This document shows positions 26,674 through 34,509 of a stretch of 64,000 nucleotides of DNA, in pieces. The DNA is from Halorubrum salsamenti. GTDB lineage: Archaea > Halobacteriota > Halobacteria > Halobacteriales > Haloferacaceae. A program made the translations under genes and the position numbers. The notes under the pieces were generated by a model. The model was not told the origin of the DNA and ran no database searches. It was given only the letters and a program-made list of their open reading frames with translations. The stretch's first letter is position 1, and each line of letters begins with the position of its first letter. The stretch is taken from NCBI RefSeq assembly GCF_007671685.1, contig NZ_VCNL01000001.1, positions 372,001 through 436,000 on the forward strand. Direction: 5' to 3'.

Positions 26674-27015
26674 TCAGGAAGCGATGTAGCCGCCAGTCCG
26701 TGCCGCGACATCTTCGATCCGTTCGTCGACAAGGCAGGTCATGCGAAGTTCTACCTCAGTGGCGCTGTTGAGAGTCGCGATCGACCAAGGGAGGGCGTGA
26801 CTTCGCTTCCCGAGAGGGTCTCCCTCGTAGTCGTCGTCTCGAAGCGTGATCGACTCTTCATGGTAGGTTTTCGTGGAGAGTAGGACAGTGATGAGTTGGA
26901 CGCCGTGGTTAGAGAGCCGCGGCGCTCCCAGAACGAGCATCGGACGGCCCTTGTCCGAAAGCGGATCGGTTCCCCAGACGATGTCACCGCGTTCTAACTC
27001 CTCGAACGCAGTCAC
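26674..27015 (-). CDS. PemK/MazF-family toxin
   Basis: Product of 113 aa. The N-terminal LERGDIVWGTDPLSDKGRPM and MLVLGAPRLSN match the MazF/PemK ribonuclease fold (R-G-D-I-V-W start, then K-G-R-P). The centre has LSTKTYHEESITL. It starts on a GTG whose GTGA overlaps the stop of the upstream gene, the usual antitoxin-first arrangement. Predicted to cleave mRNA when released from its antitoxin. The specificity is unknown. Confidence 0.8.
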   Translation of the reverse strand: MTAFEELERGDIVWGTDPLSDKGRPMLVLGAPRLSNHGVQLITVLLSTKTYHEESITLRDDDYEGDPLGKRSHALPWSIATLNSATEVELRMTCLVDERIEDVAARTGGYIAS

Positions 27016-27371
27016 TGGACCTCCTCCATCTCGTCGGTCCGTAGCTCTTCGAGGCGTTCCTCACCGTACTGTTCGTCTGCACCCTCGTGGTGTCGGTGGA
27101 GCCGGTACGCAGCTCGGAGCCGGTCCGTATCGTCCGTGATCGCCCAGTACGGGCTCTTGTGACGCACGAGATCTCGTTCCTTCAGTCGGGAGAGGATCGC
27201 GCTGACGGCGTCCGTCTCCAGCCCGAGTCGCTCGGCGATCGTCGCCGCCTTCCACGCGCGGTCGTCGTTCCGATCGAGGAACAACACGATCCGTTCGGTG
27301 TCGTTCTGCGTTTCGAACTCGCCGTCGTCGGCGCTCTCGAACTCGTCGATATCGATAGTGCCGCTCGACAT
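27012..27371 (-). CDS. Winged-helix antitoxin-like protein
   Basis: Product of 119 aa. An acidic N-terminal segment precedes a winged HTH: RIVLFLDRNDDRAWKAATIA, ERLGLETDAVSAILSRLKER and DLVRHKSPYWAI. A charged C-terminal tail (RLEELRTDEMEEVQ) could bind the toxin. Its stop overlaps the toxin start (GTGA), supporting a type II toxin-antitoxin pair in which this protein neutralises the toxin and represses the operon. That role is inferred from context. Confidence 0.75.
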   Translation of the reverse strand: MSSGTIDIDEFESADDGEFETQNDTERIVLFLDRNDDRAWKAATIAERLGLETDAVSAILSRLKERDLVRHKSPYWAITDDTDRLRAAYRLHRHHEGADEQYGEERLEELRTDEMEEVQ

Positions 27372-27468
27372 ACGCGACTGTTGGTACTGTCGGCCAATAG
27401 CTGTTTGGTGTGTTGGTGCGTTTGGTGTGATTCCTGAGAAACTCTCGTCTCACGAGGGCGGAGCAGAC

Positions 27469-27861
27469 TCACACCCGCGCTTTCAACTCCACACGGTACC
27501 CGAACGGGTCCCGGACGTACACGGCGGGGGACTCGCCGGCCGCGCCGAGCGGCTCGTCGAGCGACTTCTCGATCTCGACGCCCGCCGCGTCCAGTTCGCC
27601 CTCGATCTCGTCGGCCGACTCCTCGACGACGACGGCGACGTGGTCGTAGTTCGTCGCCGTCGGCGGCTCGAACTCCTCGGTCGGCCAGCAGTGGATCACA
27701 GCAGTCGCCGACAGCCGTACGTCGAAGAAGGGCTTCTCGCCGGCCGCGTACGGCCCGTCCTCGATCCCGAAGCCGAGCCGCTCGCCGTAGAACTCCCGGG
27801 CGTCGCCGACGCCGTCGGCGGGGATCCGGAGGTTGACGTGGTCGATGTGGCGTGCCTGCAT
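27469..27861 (-). CDS. VOC (glyoxalase/dioxygenase superfamily) protein
   Basis: Product of 130 aa with two beta-alpha-beta-beta-beta modules. Metal-site candidates are His in RHIDHVNLRIP, His in TNYDHVAVVV and Glu in YRVELKARV; the ending YVRDPFGYRVEL is diagnostic for the superfamily. The substrate is unknown. Divergent from the SHOCT gene across a tandem repeat. Confidence 0.88.
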   Translation of the reverse strand: MQARHIDHVNLRIPADGVGDAREFYGERLGFGIEDGPYAAGEKPFFDVRLSATAVIHCWPTEEFEPPTATNYDHVAVVVEESADEIEGELDAAGVEIEKSLDEPLGAAGESPAVYVRDPFGYRVELKARV

Positions 27862-27896
27862 GGGGCCGAGTTCGGTCGCAAACGTGAAAAAGTGAG

Positions 27897-27956
27897 ACGG
27901 TCGGAACCCGAATCAGATCGTCGGACTCCGAATCGGACGGTCGGACTCCGAGCCGG
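27897..27956. repeat. Three 20-bp tandem repeats in a divergent promoter region
   Basis: Units at 27897-27916, 27917-27936 and 27937-27956 follow the pattern A-C/T-C-G-TCGGA-A/C-Y-CCGA-n-Y-CG-R. Units 2 and 3 differ at three positions and unit 1 differs a little more. They lie between the VOC start (27861, minus) and the TATA box of the SHOCT gene (27973), so they are placed as an operator array. Confidence 0.85.
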
Positions 27957-27972
27957 TGAGACCGAGCGCGCC

Positions 27973-27980
27973 CTATATAT
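27973..27980 (+). promoter_or_regulatory. TATA box of the SHOCT-protein gene
   Basis: ctatatat lies 24-31 bp before the ATG at 28004, the spacing for leaderless archaeal transcription. It supports the choice of that start over the upstream in-frame ATG. Confidence 0.75.
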
Positions 27981-28003
27981 GTGTAGCCGTGGAACGATCA
28001 CGC

Positions 28004-28480
28004 ATGACTACGATCGGCCACGACGGACGGATCGCGGCGGCCGTCGGTCTCACCGCGCTCGGCGGGGTCGCGCTCGCCGTGCTCCTCGCCGGGGTTCCCA
28101 CCGCGGGGACCGCGGGCGCGACGACCGGGGCGGGGTCGATGGGAATGATGGGCGGAATGGGCGGCGCGGCCGGACCGGGAATCGCCCCGTTCCTGTTCAT
28201 GCTACTGTTCCTCGTGGCGCTCCTCGCCCTCGCATACGTCGGAGTTCGGGCGCTGTCCGCCGACGGAGCGGCCGAGACGGAAGATCGGGACGCCCGTCAG
28301 GACGCCGTCGACGAGGGCCCGATAGAGCGGGTCAAGCGGAAGTATACGGAGGGAGAGCTCAGCGAGACGGAGTTCGAACGGGCGCTGGAACGAGAGCTCG
28401 CGGACGAGGAGGCGGACGACGGGGCCGCCGCTGTCGATGGGGAATCGCGAGATCGCGCGGATCCGGCGTACGATCGGTAG
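28004..28480 (+). CDS. Small membrane protein with C-terminal SHOCT domain
   Basis: Product of 158 aa. Two hydrophobic helices (about 11-32 and 63-85) flank a Gly/Met-rich loop (GSMGMMGGMGGAAG). The C-terminal SHOCT motif PIERVKRKYTEGELSETEFE is a short domain found at the ends of many archaeal and bacterial membrane proteins, thought to mediate oligomerisation. ATG 28004 fits the TATA box at 27973. Function unknown; the Met-rich loop could bind metal but this is not established. Confidence 0.85.
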   Translation: MTTIGHDGRIAAAVGLTALGGVALAVLLAGVPTAGTAGATTGAGSMGMMGGMGGAAGPGIAPFLFMLLFLVALLALAYVGVRALSADGAAETEDRDARQDAVDEGPIERVKRKYTEGELSETEFERALERELADEEADDGAAAVDGESRDRADPAYDR

Positions 28481-28519
28481 TCGGCGAGGGCGGGAACGGA
28501 CGGCGAACTGTCGAGCCGG

Positions 28520-29197
28520 TCAGGCGAACGCTTCGAGGATCCCCGCGCCGTCCGTGCTCCGGCCGAGATCGGGGAGCGTGGCGCGCTCCGGGTGGGGCAT
28601 CAGCACGGCGACCGTCTCGCGCTCGCCCAGCACGCCGGCGACGTTGTCGGTGGAGCCGTTGGGGTTGGCCGCGTCGGTGACGTTTCCGTCGGCGTCGCAG
28701 TAGCGGAAGAGGACGCGGTCGTCGGCGACGAGGTCGGCGTGGGCCGCCTCGCTTATCTCGAAGCGCCCCTCGCCGTGCGCGATGGGGACCTCGATCACGT
28801 CGCCCTCGTCGTAGGCGGCGGTCCACGGCGTGTCCGCGCGCTCGACGCGCAGGTGGACGGGTTCGCACTGGAAGCGCGCGGAGGCGTTGGTGGTGAACGC
28901 GCCGGGAGTGAGCCCGGACTCCGAACCGATCTGCGCGCCGTTGCAGACGCCGATCACGGGGACGCCGTCGGCGGCCGCGGCGCGGACCTCCTCCATGATC
29001 GGGGACCGAGCCGCCATCGCGCCGGCGCGGAGGTAGTCGCCGTAGGAGAACCCGCCGGGGAGCACGATCCCCTCGGCGTCGGTCGGAAGGCCGTCCTCGT
29101 GCCAGACGCGCTCGGCGTCGACGCCGACGTGTTCGAGCGCGCGGACCGCGTCGCGGTCGCAGTTCGAACCGCCGAACTGGACGACGGCGACCGTCAC
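28520..29197 (-). CDS. purQ: Phosphoribosylformylglycinamidine synthase, glutaminase subunit PurQ
   Basis: Product of 225 aa, a class I glutamine amidotransferase that supplies ammonia to PurL. The catalytic Cys lies in VIGVCNGAQIG (about 83) and the His-Glu pair in LMPHPERA. GTG 29197 gives MTVAVVQFGGSNCDRDA, the family start; a GTG three codons upstream is less likely. It is preceded by purS with a tiny coupled frame between. PurS and PurQ act with PurL, which is not in view. Confidence 0.95.
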   Translation of the reverse strand: MTVAVVQFGGSNCDRDAVRALEHVGVDAERVWHEDGLPTDAEGIVLPGGFSYGDYLRAGAMAARSPIMEEVRAAAADGVPVIGVCNGAQIGSESGLTPGAFTTNASARFQCEPVHLRVERADTPWTAAYDEGDVIEVPIAHGEGRFEISEAAHADLVADDRVLFRYCDADGNVTDAANPNGSTDNVAGVLGERETVAVLMPHPERATLPDLGRSTDGAGILEAFA

Positions 29198-29271
29198 GCC
29201 GACCACCTCGGGTGGGCGGCCGCGAGACCCGCGCCGGTGACGATCGTCGTCGTCGAGACGGCGACCGTCAT
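29194..29271 (-). CDS. Possible 25-aa coupled peptide between purS and purQ
   Basis: Reads MTVAVSTTTIVTGAGLAAAH plus five residues. Its ATG overlaps the purS stop as ATGA and its TGA overlaps the purQ GTG as GTGA, so ribosomes could pass purS to peptide to purQ without release. The peptide is hydrophobic and could be a membrane segment. It may equally serve only as a translational bridge. No homology evidence is available. Confidence 0.35.
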   Translation of the reverse strand: MTVAVSTTTIVTGAGLAAAHPRWSA

Positions 29272-29519
29272 CGCTCCGCGACCGCGACCTCGTAGTCGTG
29301 GATCGTCGGGTTCGCGAGCAGCCGCTCGGCCATCTCGTCGGCGCGCTCGGCGGCCTCGTCGGCGTCGGCGGCGTCGAGGTCGACTTCGAACCGGTCCGCC
29401 GACCGGAGGTCCGACAGCTCGAACCCGAGGCGTTCGAGGGCCTGCTGGGTCGTCTCGGCCTCCGGATCGAGGACGCCCCGCTTCAGGCGGACCGTCACCG
29501 TCGCGGTGTATGCCGTCAT
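29268..29519 (-). CDS. purS: Phosphoribosylformylglycinamidine synthase subunit PurS
   Basis: Product of 83 aa, normal for the family. It shows YTATVTVRLKRGVLDPEAET and the ALERLGF signature, and ends with NPTIHDYEVAVAE. PurS bridges PurL and PurQ in the archaeal/Gram-positive FGAM synthase complex. ATG 29519. It is the first gene of the purS-purQ unit and diverges from purU. Confidence 0.95.
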   Translation of the reverse strand: MTAYTATVTVRLKRGVLDPEAETTQQALERLGFELSDLRSADRFEVDLDAADADEAAERADEMAERLLANPTIHDYEVAVAER

Positions 29520-29564
29520 GTTCGGTAGTGCGGGGTCGTGTGTAAAAACCGTTTTGGAATGTCA

Positions 29565-29572
29565 TTTATATA
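29565..29572 (+). promoter_or_regulatory. TATA box upstream of purU
   Basis: tttatata at 29565-29572 is the strongest TATA-like box near purU. The expected start of transcription (~25 bp downstream, near 29595) leaves a leader of ~105 nt before ATG 29700, unusual for haloarchaea. Confidence 0.65.
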
Positions 29573-29594
29573 CACATTCGTGGATATGCTCCGG

Positions 29595-29699
29595 TCGATC
29601 GTGCGGGCGGCAGGGCCGGCGCGGAGCGAAAGGGGCAAACCCCTCCGTGTTCTCCATCGGCTGTATGCAGCCGCTCGAACCATCGGAGGTGATCGTCGC
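29595..29699 (+). promoter_or_regulatory. Structured purU leader with sequestered Shine-Dalgarno (riboswitch-like)
   Basis: GGAGGTGA at 29685-29692, the full anti-16S complement, lies 7 nt before ATG 29700. Its cggagg (29684-29689) pairs with cctccg (29642-29647), enclosing a perfect hairpin cggctg/cagccg (29658-29663 with 29668-29673, loop tatg). A separate hairpin agggg/cccct (29631-29635 with 29640-29644) uses part of the same cctccg strand, so the two structures exclude each other: one hides the ribosome site, the other frees it. The layout is what a translational riboswitch or thermosensor would have. The ligand is unknown. Confidence 0.55.
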
Positions 29700-30683
29700 A
29701 TGACCCGCGAACTGACCGAAATCACGGTCGTCGGAGGAGACAAGACCGGACTCATCGCGCGGGTCACCTCCCTGCTGTTCGAGCGGGGGATCAACATCGA
29801 GGACCTCGATCAGGCGGTCCGCGAGGGCGTCTTCCGGATGACGACCCGCGTGGACGCCTCCGAGCTGGAGACCTCTCGGGGCGAGCTCCGGCGCGCGCTC
29901 GCCGAGCTCGGCCGCGAGCTCGACGTCGACATCCAAGTCCGGTTCCCGAGCGACCGCGACGCCCGTCGGATCGCGCTCCTGGTCACGAAGGAGACCCACG
30001 CGCCCGAGGCGTTGCTGGAGGCCGAGGCCAACGGCGATCTGGCCGACGACGGCGAGGAGGCCGAGATCCCGGTCGTGATCGGCAACCGCGGCGACCTCCG
30101 GTCGCTCGCGGAGCGCTACGACAAGCCCTTCTACGACGTGGGCGACGGCAACGGCAACACGGACGAGGAGCGCCTCCTCGACCTGCTGGCCGAGTACGAC
30201 GTGGACCTGATCGCCCTGGCCCGCTACATGCGCATCCTCTCGCCGGAGGTCGTCTTCCGCTACGAGGGCCGGATCATCAACGTCCACCCCTCCCTCCTGC
30301 CGGCGTTTCCCGGCGCGGAGGCGTACCGCCAGGCGAAGGACGCGGGCGTTCGCATCGCGGGCGTCACCGCCCACTACGTGACCACCGACCTCGATCAGGG
30401 ACCGGTGATCGCCCAGCGCGCCTTCGACGTGCCCCCGGGCGCCGACGTCGCCGAGATCAAGCGCCGCGGGCAGCCCCTCGAGGCCGACGTGCTGCTCGAC
30501 GCGGTCCGGCTCCACCTCGCGGACGGGATCGCGATCCACCGCGGCACGGTCCACGTCCGCGAGGACGCCGACGTCGACGCCCAACTGGGGCTGAGCGAGG
30601 CCGCGGTCGACGCGAACCCGGACGAGCCGGTCGACGGCGAGCCGCTGTCGCGGTCGCAGGTACCGACCGCCGAGAGCGACTGA
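29700..30683 (+). CDS. purU: Formyltetrahydrofolate deformylase
   Basis: Product of 327 aa with an N-terminal ACT domain (EITVVGGDKTGLIARVTSLL) and a formyl-transferase/hydrolase domain (VVIGNRGDLRSLAERY, YEGRIINVHPSLLPAFPG, GVTAHYVTTDLDQGPVI). It hydrolyses 10-formyl-THF to formate and THF. The HPSLLPAF and THYV-like segments carry the His and Asp of the active site. ATG 29700 follows an ideal SD. The C-terminal ~30 residues are an acidic extension. Adjacent divergent purS-purQ suggests a link to purine synthesis; fhs makes the same folate from formate. Confidence 0.92.
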   Translation: MTRELTEITVVGGDKTGLIARVTSLLFERGINIEDLDQAVREGVFRMTTRVDASELETSRGELRRALAELGRELDVDIQVRFPSDRDARRIALLVTKETHAPEALLEAEANGDLADDGEEAEIPVVIGNRGDLRSLAERYDKPFYDVGDGNGNTDEERLLDLLAEYDVDLIALARYMRILSPEVVFRYEGRIINVHPSLLPAFPGAEAYRQAKDAGVRIAGVTAHYVTTDLDQGPVIAQRAFDVPPGADVAEIKRRGQPLEADVLLDAVRLHLADGIAIHRGTVHVREDADVDAQLGLSEAAVDANPDEPVDGEPLSRSQVPTAESD

Positions 30684-30767
30684 GCCGGTTTCGTTTTGGC
30701 GCACCCGCGGGAAGCGCCCGCGAGAAGCGCCTGCCTCTTTAAGCGCTCGCGAGACGTATCGCCGCCT

Positions 30768-31001
30768 ATGCGATCGCAGCGAGCCCTCCGCCGGTTCGTC
30801 GCCGACGCCAGCGCGGTCGTGCGCAGCGACGAGCGCATGATCCTGCTCTTCTTAGTGCTCCTGTCGGTCGCCGCGCTCGCCGTGTTCCTCCACTACACCG
30901 TCTCCCTCCTCGACTGGCTCCCGGACGTGCTCCCGCCGGGGCTGCCGCGGCCGGGGAGCTCCAACCTGTTGAGCCGTATTTTCCGACAGGGGGTTAACTG
31001 A
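30768..31001 (+). CDS. Small single-pass membrane protein
   Basis: Product of 77 aa. A basic N terminus (MRSQRALRRFVADAS) leads to a hydrophobic helix at about 24-44 (MILLFLVLLSVAALAVFLHY) and a Pro-rich C terminus. ATG 30768 is ~25-30 bp downstream of ctctttaag at about 30735, fitting leaderless transcription. Function unknown. Confidence 0.65.
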   Translation: MRSQRALRRFVADASAVVRSDERMILLFLVLLSVAALAVFLHYTVSLLDWLPDVLPPGLPRPGSSNLLSRIFRQGVN

Positions 31002-31151
31002 AACGACCGGTTGCTGAAGAGTTCGTATTGATCGCCAAGGACTCTCCCGGCTCAGAGAGACGTCTCAGTAGTCGTGCGAGATACGGGGCGCGTATTTTGC
31101 AGAGCAAGTCTCGTTGCTCCTCAGCTCGGTACAACTGCGAGTGGATCGGAG

Positions 31152-31307
31152 TTATTCGAGTGATTTCGCGCGATTCTGGAAATCGCCGCCACAGTCACAT
31201 GTGCCGGGATGGGCGTCCGATTCGACAATGGCGCCACATTCCAAGCACTCGTAGGTGGAGGCGCTTGTCGGGTCATTCTCGTTCTCGACGTCTTGTCCGT
31301 GAGGCAT
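31152..31307 (-). CDS. Rubrerythrin-like zinc-ribbon small protein
   Basis: Product of 51 aa beginning MPHGQDVENENDP. Two Cys pairs, YECLECG and GTCDCGG (Cys at about 20, 23, 36, 38), are followed by DFQNRAKSLE, the ending typical of haloarchaeal rubrerythrin-like domain proteins (DUF7129-like). It is probably a zinc or iron ribbon of unknown role. An AT-rich ttaatatttc near 31335 could be its promoter. Confidence 0.75.
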   Translation of the reverse strand: MPHGQDVENENDPTSASTYECLECGAIVESDAHPGTCDCGGDFQNRAKSLE

Positions 31308-31550
31308 ACGACACGGTATTCGGGTGCCCGCCTTGAAATATTAATGGTAAGAGGTATATAAGGGGATAAAATCACCTCCGCTCCCGCTCGTAGATGCCAT
31401 GCTGTCGAACTCACGTTCTGTATCTCGCACGCAGTTTCTGGCGGAGTGTGGATAGATCGGAGACACCCGTCGGTATGTGGATCACCTGCATCGATCGCAA
31501 CCATCGCGGAATCTGTCGCGTGATAAGGGATTCAACGGCGGCAAGAGCCT
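31308..31550. other. Intergenic stretch with TATA-like box, no supported gene
   Basis: About 240 bp between the zinc-ribbon gene start and the helicase stop. It has gaggtatataagggg at about 31350 and an 18-codon frame at about 31399 (MLSNSRSVSRTQFLAECG) that may be a truncated leader. No RNA gene or longer coding frame is convincing. Confidence 0.45.
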
Positions 31551-34376
31551 CTACGAATCGTCTATCGCCGTCCGCACCCGGTCGTGGAACTCTCGAAGGG
31601 CCGCCGACTCGTCGCCCGCGAGCACCGCGTCCGAATCGACGAGCGTCGCGAGCCCGAACGCGAGCGGGGTCGGCGAGTCGACGGCCTGATCGACGACGGA
31701 GAGGTCGCCCTCGTCGATCCGCTCGGCGACCGCGCGGATCCGAGAGGCGTCGAGCCGGTCGTCTAACAGCTCGCGGTACGTCTCCTCGATCACCGCGAAG
31801 TCGTCGAGCCCCTCCGCGAGCGAGAGCAGCGTCTCCGCGGACACCTGCTGTTCGGCCGCCGACTTCTCATGTCCCTTGTACCGCTTGAGGATCATGAGCG
31901 AGCGCGTCGCGTTGATCCGGAAGTAGCGCTGGAGGAGGTCGGTCCCCCGCAGCGCCGCCCGGAGGTCCCCGCGGACCGCCTCGGGGTCCAAATCGCGGAG
32001 GATTCCGGCCACGTCGACCTTGCGATTCAGCGGGAGCGCGAGGCTGAACCCGCGGTCGGCGACCGCCACCGTCGGCTCGGCGTCGGTGCGGGCCCGGCAC
32101 TCGGCGGCGACCAGCCGCGAGAGGCCCTCGTTGAACCGCCGGCCGTACGTCGCGTGGACGTGGAACCGGCGCTTGTACGCGTCGCGGTCGAGCACCTCCT
32201 CGACGGCGAGTCGCGACGGGGTCGACACGCTCTCAGCGCCCGCGTACGCGACCTGCTCGTCGTACATGCGGGTGATCGCTCGCACCGAGTTCCCGTCGAT
32301 CGGGAGCTCCCGCAGCCACGCGCGGACCGCGGGGGGACCGCCGCGCTCCAGCCGGTCGAGCAGGTCGGCCTGAAACGCGAGCACCTCGGACGCGAGGTCG
32401 GCCGACAGCGGGAGCCGCTCGGCGTACCACGTGGGGACCGTCGGGCGCTCGTCGGTCCGGTCGGCGTACACCTTCGAGCCGCGGCGATAGCGAAACGCGA
32501 ACCGCTCGCCGCCGAGCGCGAACACGTCGCCCGGGGCGAGCGTGTCGAGGTAGTTCTCGTCGAGCGTCCCGACCGGCTCGCCGTCGCGGGTGACCACGTC
32601 GCAACCGAACGAGTCGGGGATCGTCCCGACGTTCGTCATGTAGATGACCCGCGCGAGCCGTCCGCGCTTGCCGACGAGCGTCTCGCCGACCGGGTACTCC
32701 TCGCGGTGATGCTCGCCGTCCGGCGGGTCGTTCGCGTCGCGCCACACCTTCGGGTAGACGTTCCGGTCCGCCAGCCCCTCGTGGTCGCCGGTGAGGTACC
32801 GCATGAGCCGCTCGTACTCGTCGGTCCCGAACGCGCGGTACGGATGCGCGCGTCGGAGGACCTCGCGGATCTCCCGGTCGGGGCGGACCCGGTTGATCGC
32901 CATCCCGTAGACGTGTTGGGCGGCCACGTCGGCGGCGCCCTCGGGGAGCGACACGCCGTCGACGAACCCCGCCTCGGCGCGGGCGAGCATCGCCGCGCAC
33001 TCGACCAGCTCGTCGCGGTCGAGCGCGAACACCCGCCCCTCGACGGTCTCGCCGGGGCTGTGGCCCGCGCGGCCGACGCGCTGGAGCAGCGCCGCGACCG
33101 ACTTCGGCGACCCCACCTGCACGACCAGATCGAGGTGGGGCATGTCGATGCCGAGTTCGAGGCTCGTCGAGGTGGTCACCACGTCCAGCGTGCCCGCCTT
33201 CAACCCCTCCTCGATCCGGGTGCGCTGGCCCTCGCCGAGGCTCCCGTGGTGACAGCCCGAGTCCGACTCGTCGTAGTCGAACCGCTCGCGGAGCTCCCGG
33301 AGGGTGCGCTCGGCGCCCGACCGCGAGTTCGCGAACACCAGCGTGTTCTCGTGGTTCTCGATCAGCTCGTGGAGCGCGTCGTAGAACCGGTCGGTGACGA
33401 CGGAGTCGGAAGTGTAGACGAGATCGGCCGCCGGCGTCCGGAGTTGCAGATCGAACTCGCGGCCGAACCGGGCGTCCACGACCTCGCAGTCGCGAGGGCC
33501 GAACCCGCCCGTCTCGCCGACCTCGCCGGCGACGCGCTCGCGCCCGACGAGGAAGTCGGCGACCTCGTCGAGCGGCTCGACCGTCGCGGAACAGCCGATC
33601 CGGGTCGGCGAGCCGTCGGCCAGCTCCGTCAGCCGCTCCAGCGACACCGAGAGGTGGGTGCCGCGCTTGTTCCCCGCCAGCGCGTGGATCTCGTCGACGA
33701 CGACGTACTCGACGGTGCGGAGCTTCTCTCTGAACCGCGGCGCGTTGAGCAGGATCGCCAGCGTCTCCGGCGTGGTGTTGAGCACGTGCGGCGTCTCCTC
33801 CAGCATCGCTCGTCGATCGCCCTCGCTCGTGTCGCCGTGGCGGATCGCCTGGCGAACGCCGGGGCCGGGAGCGCCTTCCTCGTCCTCGCCCTCGGCCGAT
33901 AGCTCTCTCGCGATCCCGTCGAGCGGCGCTTCGAGGTTGCGCTCGATGTCGTTCGCGAGCGACTTCAGCGGGGAGACGTACAGGCAGTAGACGGAGTTCT
34001 CCAGCTCGTCGGCCCGATCGCGCGCGAAGAGGTCGTCGAGGACCGCGGTGAAGGCGGCGAGCGTCTTCCCGCTCCCAGTCGGCGCGGCGACGAGGCAGTT
34101 CTCTCCGGCGTCGACGTGAGGGATCGCTCCGCGCTGCGGCGGCGTGAACAGGCCGCCGTTCTCGTCGACGTGCGGGGCGAACTGCGAGACCCACCACCGG
34201 CGGACCGGCGGCGAGAGCCGACCGAGCACGTCGGTGTCGGGGATCGGAACCGTCTCCGGGTCGAACTCGACGGCTGGCGCGTCATCGCCCGAGAGGGTCT
34301 CGCGGAGGAGCGCTCGCGCCGACGGCTCGGAGCGCTCCCCGCCTCCGTCCGAGTCGCTGTCCGTGAGTTCGCTCAC
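31551..34376 (-). CDS. Lhr-type ATP-dependent superfamily 2 helicase
   Basis: Product of 941 aa. Motif I is AAPTGSGKT (about 97-105), motif II is DEIH (in VVVDEIHALAG, about 221), motif III GCSATVEPL, and motif VI QRVGRAGHS. The second RecA domain has TSTSLELGIDMPHLDLV. A winged-helix and beta-sheet bundle and an Lhr-core C-terminal domain follow. Lhr helicases unwind DNA or DNA-RNA hybrids in repair. Normal length. The gene is transcribed away from the cytidylate kinase gene. Whether it is Lhr1 or Lhr2 type cannot be settled here. Confidence 0.93.
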   Translation of the reverse strand: MSELTDSDSDGGGERSEPSARALLRETLSGDDAPAVEFDPETVPIPDTDVLGRLSPPVRRWWVSQFAPHVDENGGLFTPPQRGAIPHVDAGENCLVAAPTGSGKTLAAFTAVLDDLFARDRADELENSVYCLYVSPLKSLANDIERNLEAPLDGIARELSAEGEDEEGAPGPGVRQAIRHGDTSEGDRRAMLEETPHVLNTTPETLAILLNAPRFREKLRTVEYVVVDEIHALAGNKRGTHLSVSLERLTELADGSPTRIGCSATVEPLDEVADFLVGRERVAGEVGETGGFGPRDCEVVDARFGREFDLQLRTPAADLVYTSDSVVTDRFYDALHELIENHENTLVFANSRSGAERTLRELRERFDYDESDSGCHHGSLGEGQRTRIEEGLKAGTLDVVTTSTSLELGIDMPHLDLVVQVGSPKSVAALLQRVGRAGHSPGETVEGRVFALDRDELVECAAMLARAEAGFVDGVSLPEGAADVAAQHVYGMAINRVRPDREIREVLRRAHPYRAFGTDEYERLMRYLTGDHEGLADRNVYPKVWRDANDPPDGEHHREEYPVGETLVGKRGRLARVIYMTNVGTIPDSFGCDVVTRDGEPVGTLDENYLDTLAPGDVFALGGERFAFRYRRGSKVYADRTDERPTVPTWYAERLPLSADLASEVLAFQADLLDRLERGGPPAVRAWLRELPIDGNSVRAITRMYDEQVAYAGAESVSTPSRLAVEEVLDRDAYKRRFHVHATYGRRFNEGLSRLVAAECRARTDAEPTVAVADRGFSLALPLNRKVDVAGILRDLDPEAVRGDLRAALRGTDLLQRYFRINATRSLMILKRYKGHEKSAAEQQVSAETLLSLAEGLDDFAVIEETYRELLDDRLDASRIRAVAERIDEGDLSVVDQAVDSPTPLAFGLATLVDSDAVLAGDESAALREFHDRVRTAIDDS

Positions 34377-34509
34377 TGTCGGTCACTGGGCGCGCCGCGG
34401 GAAAGCGGTTACGTCGGATGCGACGCGGAGCGGTCCGTGAGCCCGCGATCCGCCCCGTTTTCACGCGAACCGCCCCGTTTATCCGGGGTCCGCCCGTGGC
34501 GCCGCACGT

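Noticed and set aside
31394-31888. Plus-strand frame over the helicase end
   Set aside because: Antisense shadow of the helicase with Arg/Pro-rich translation.
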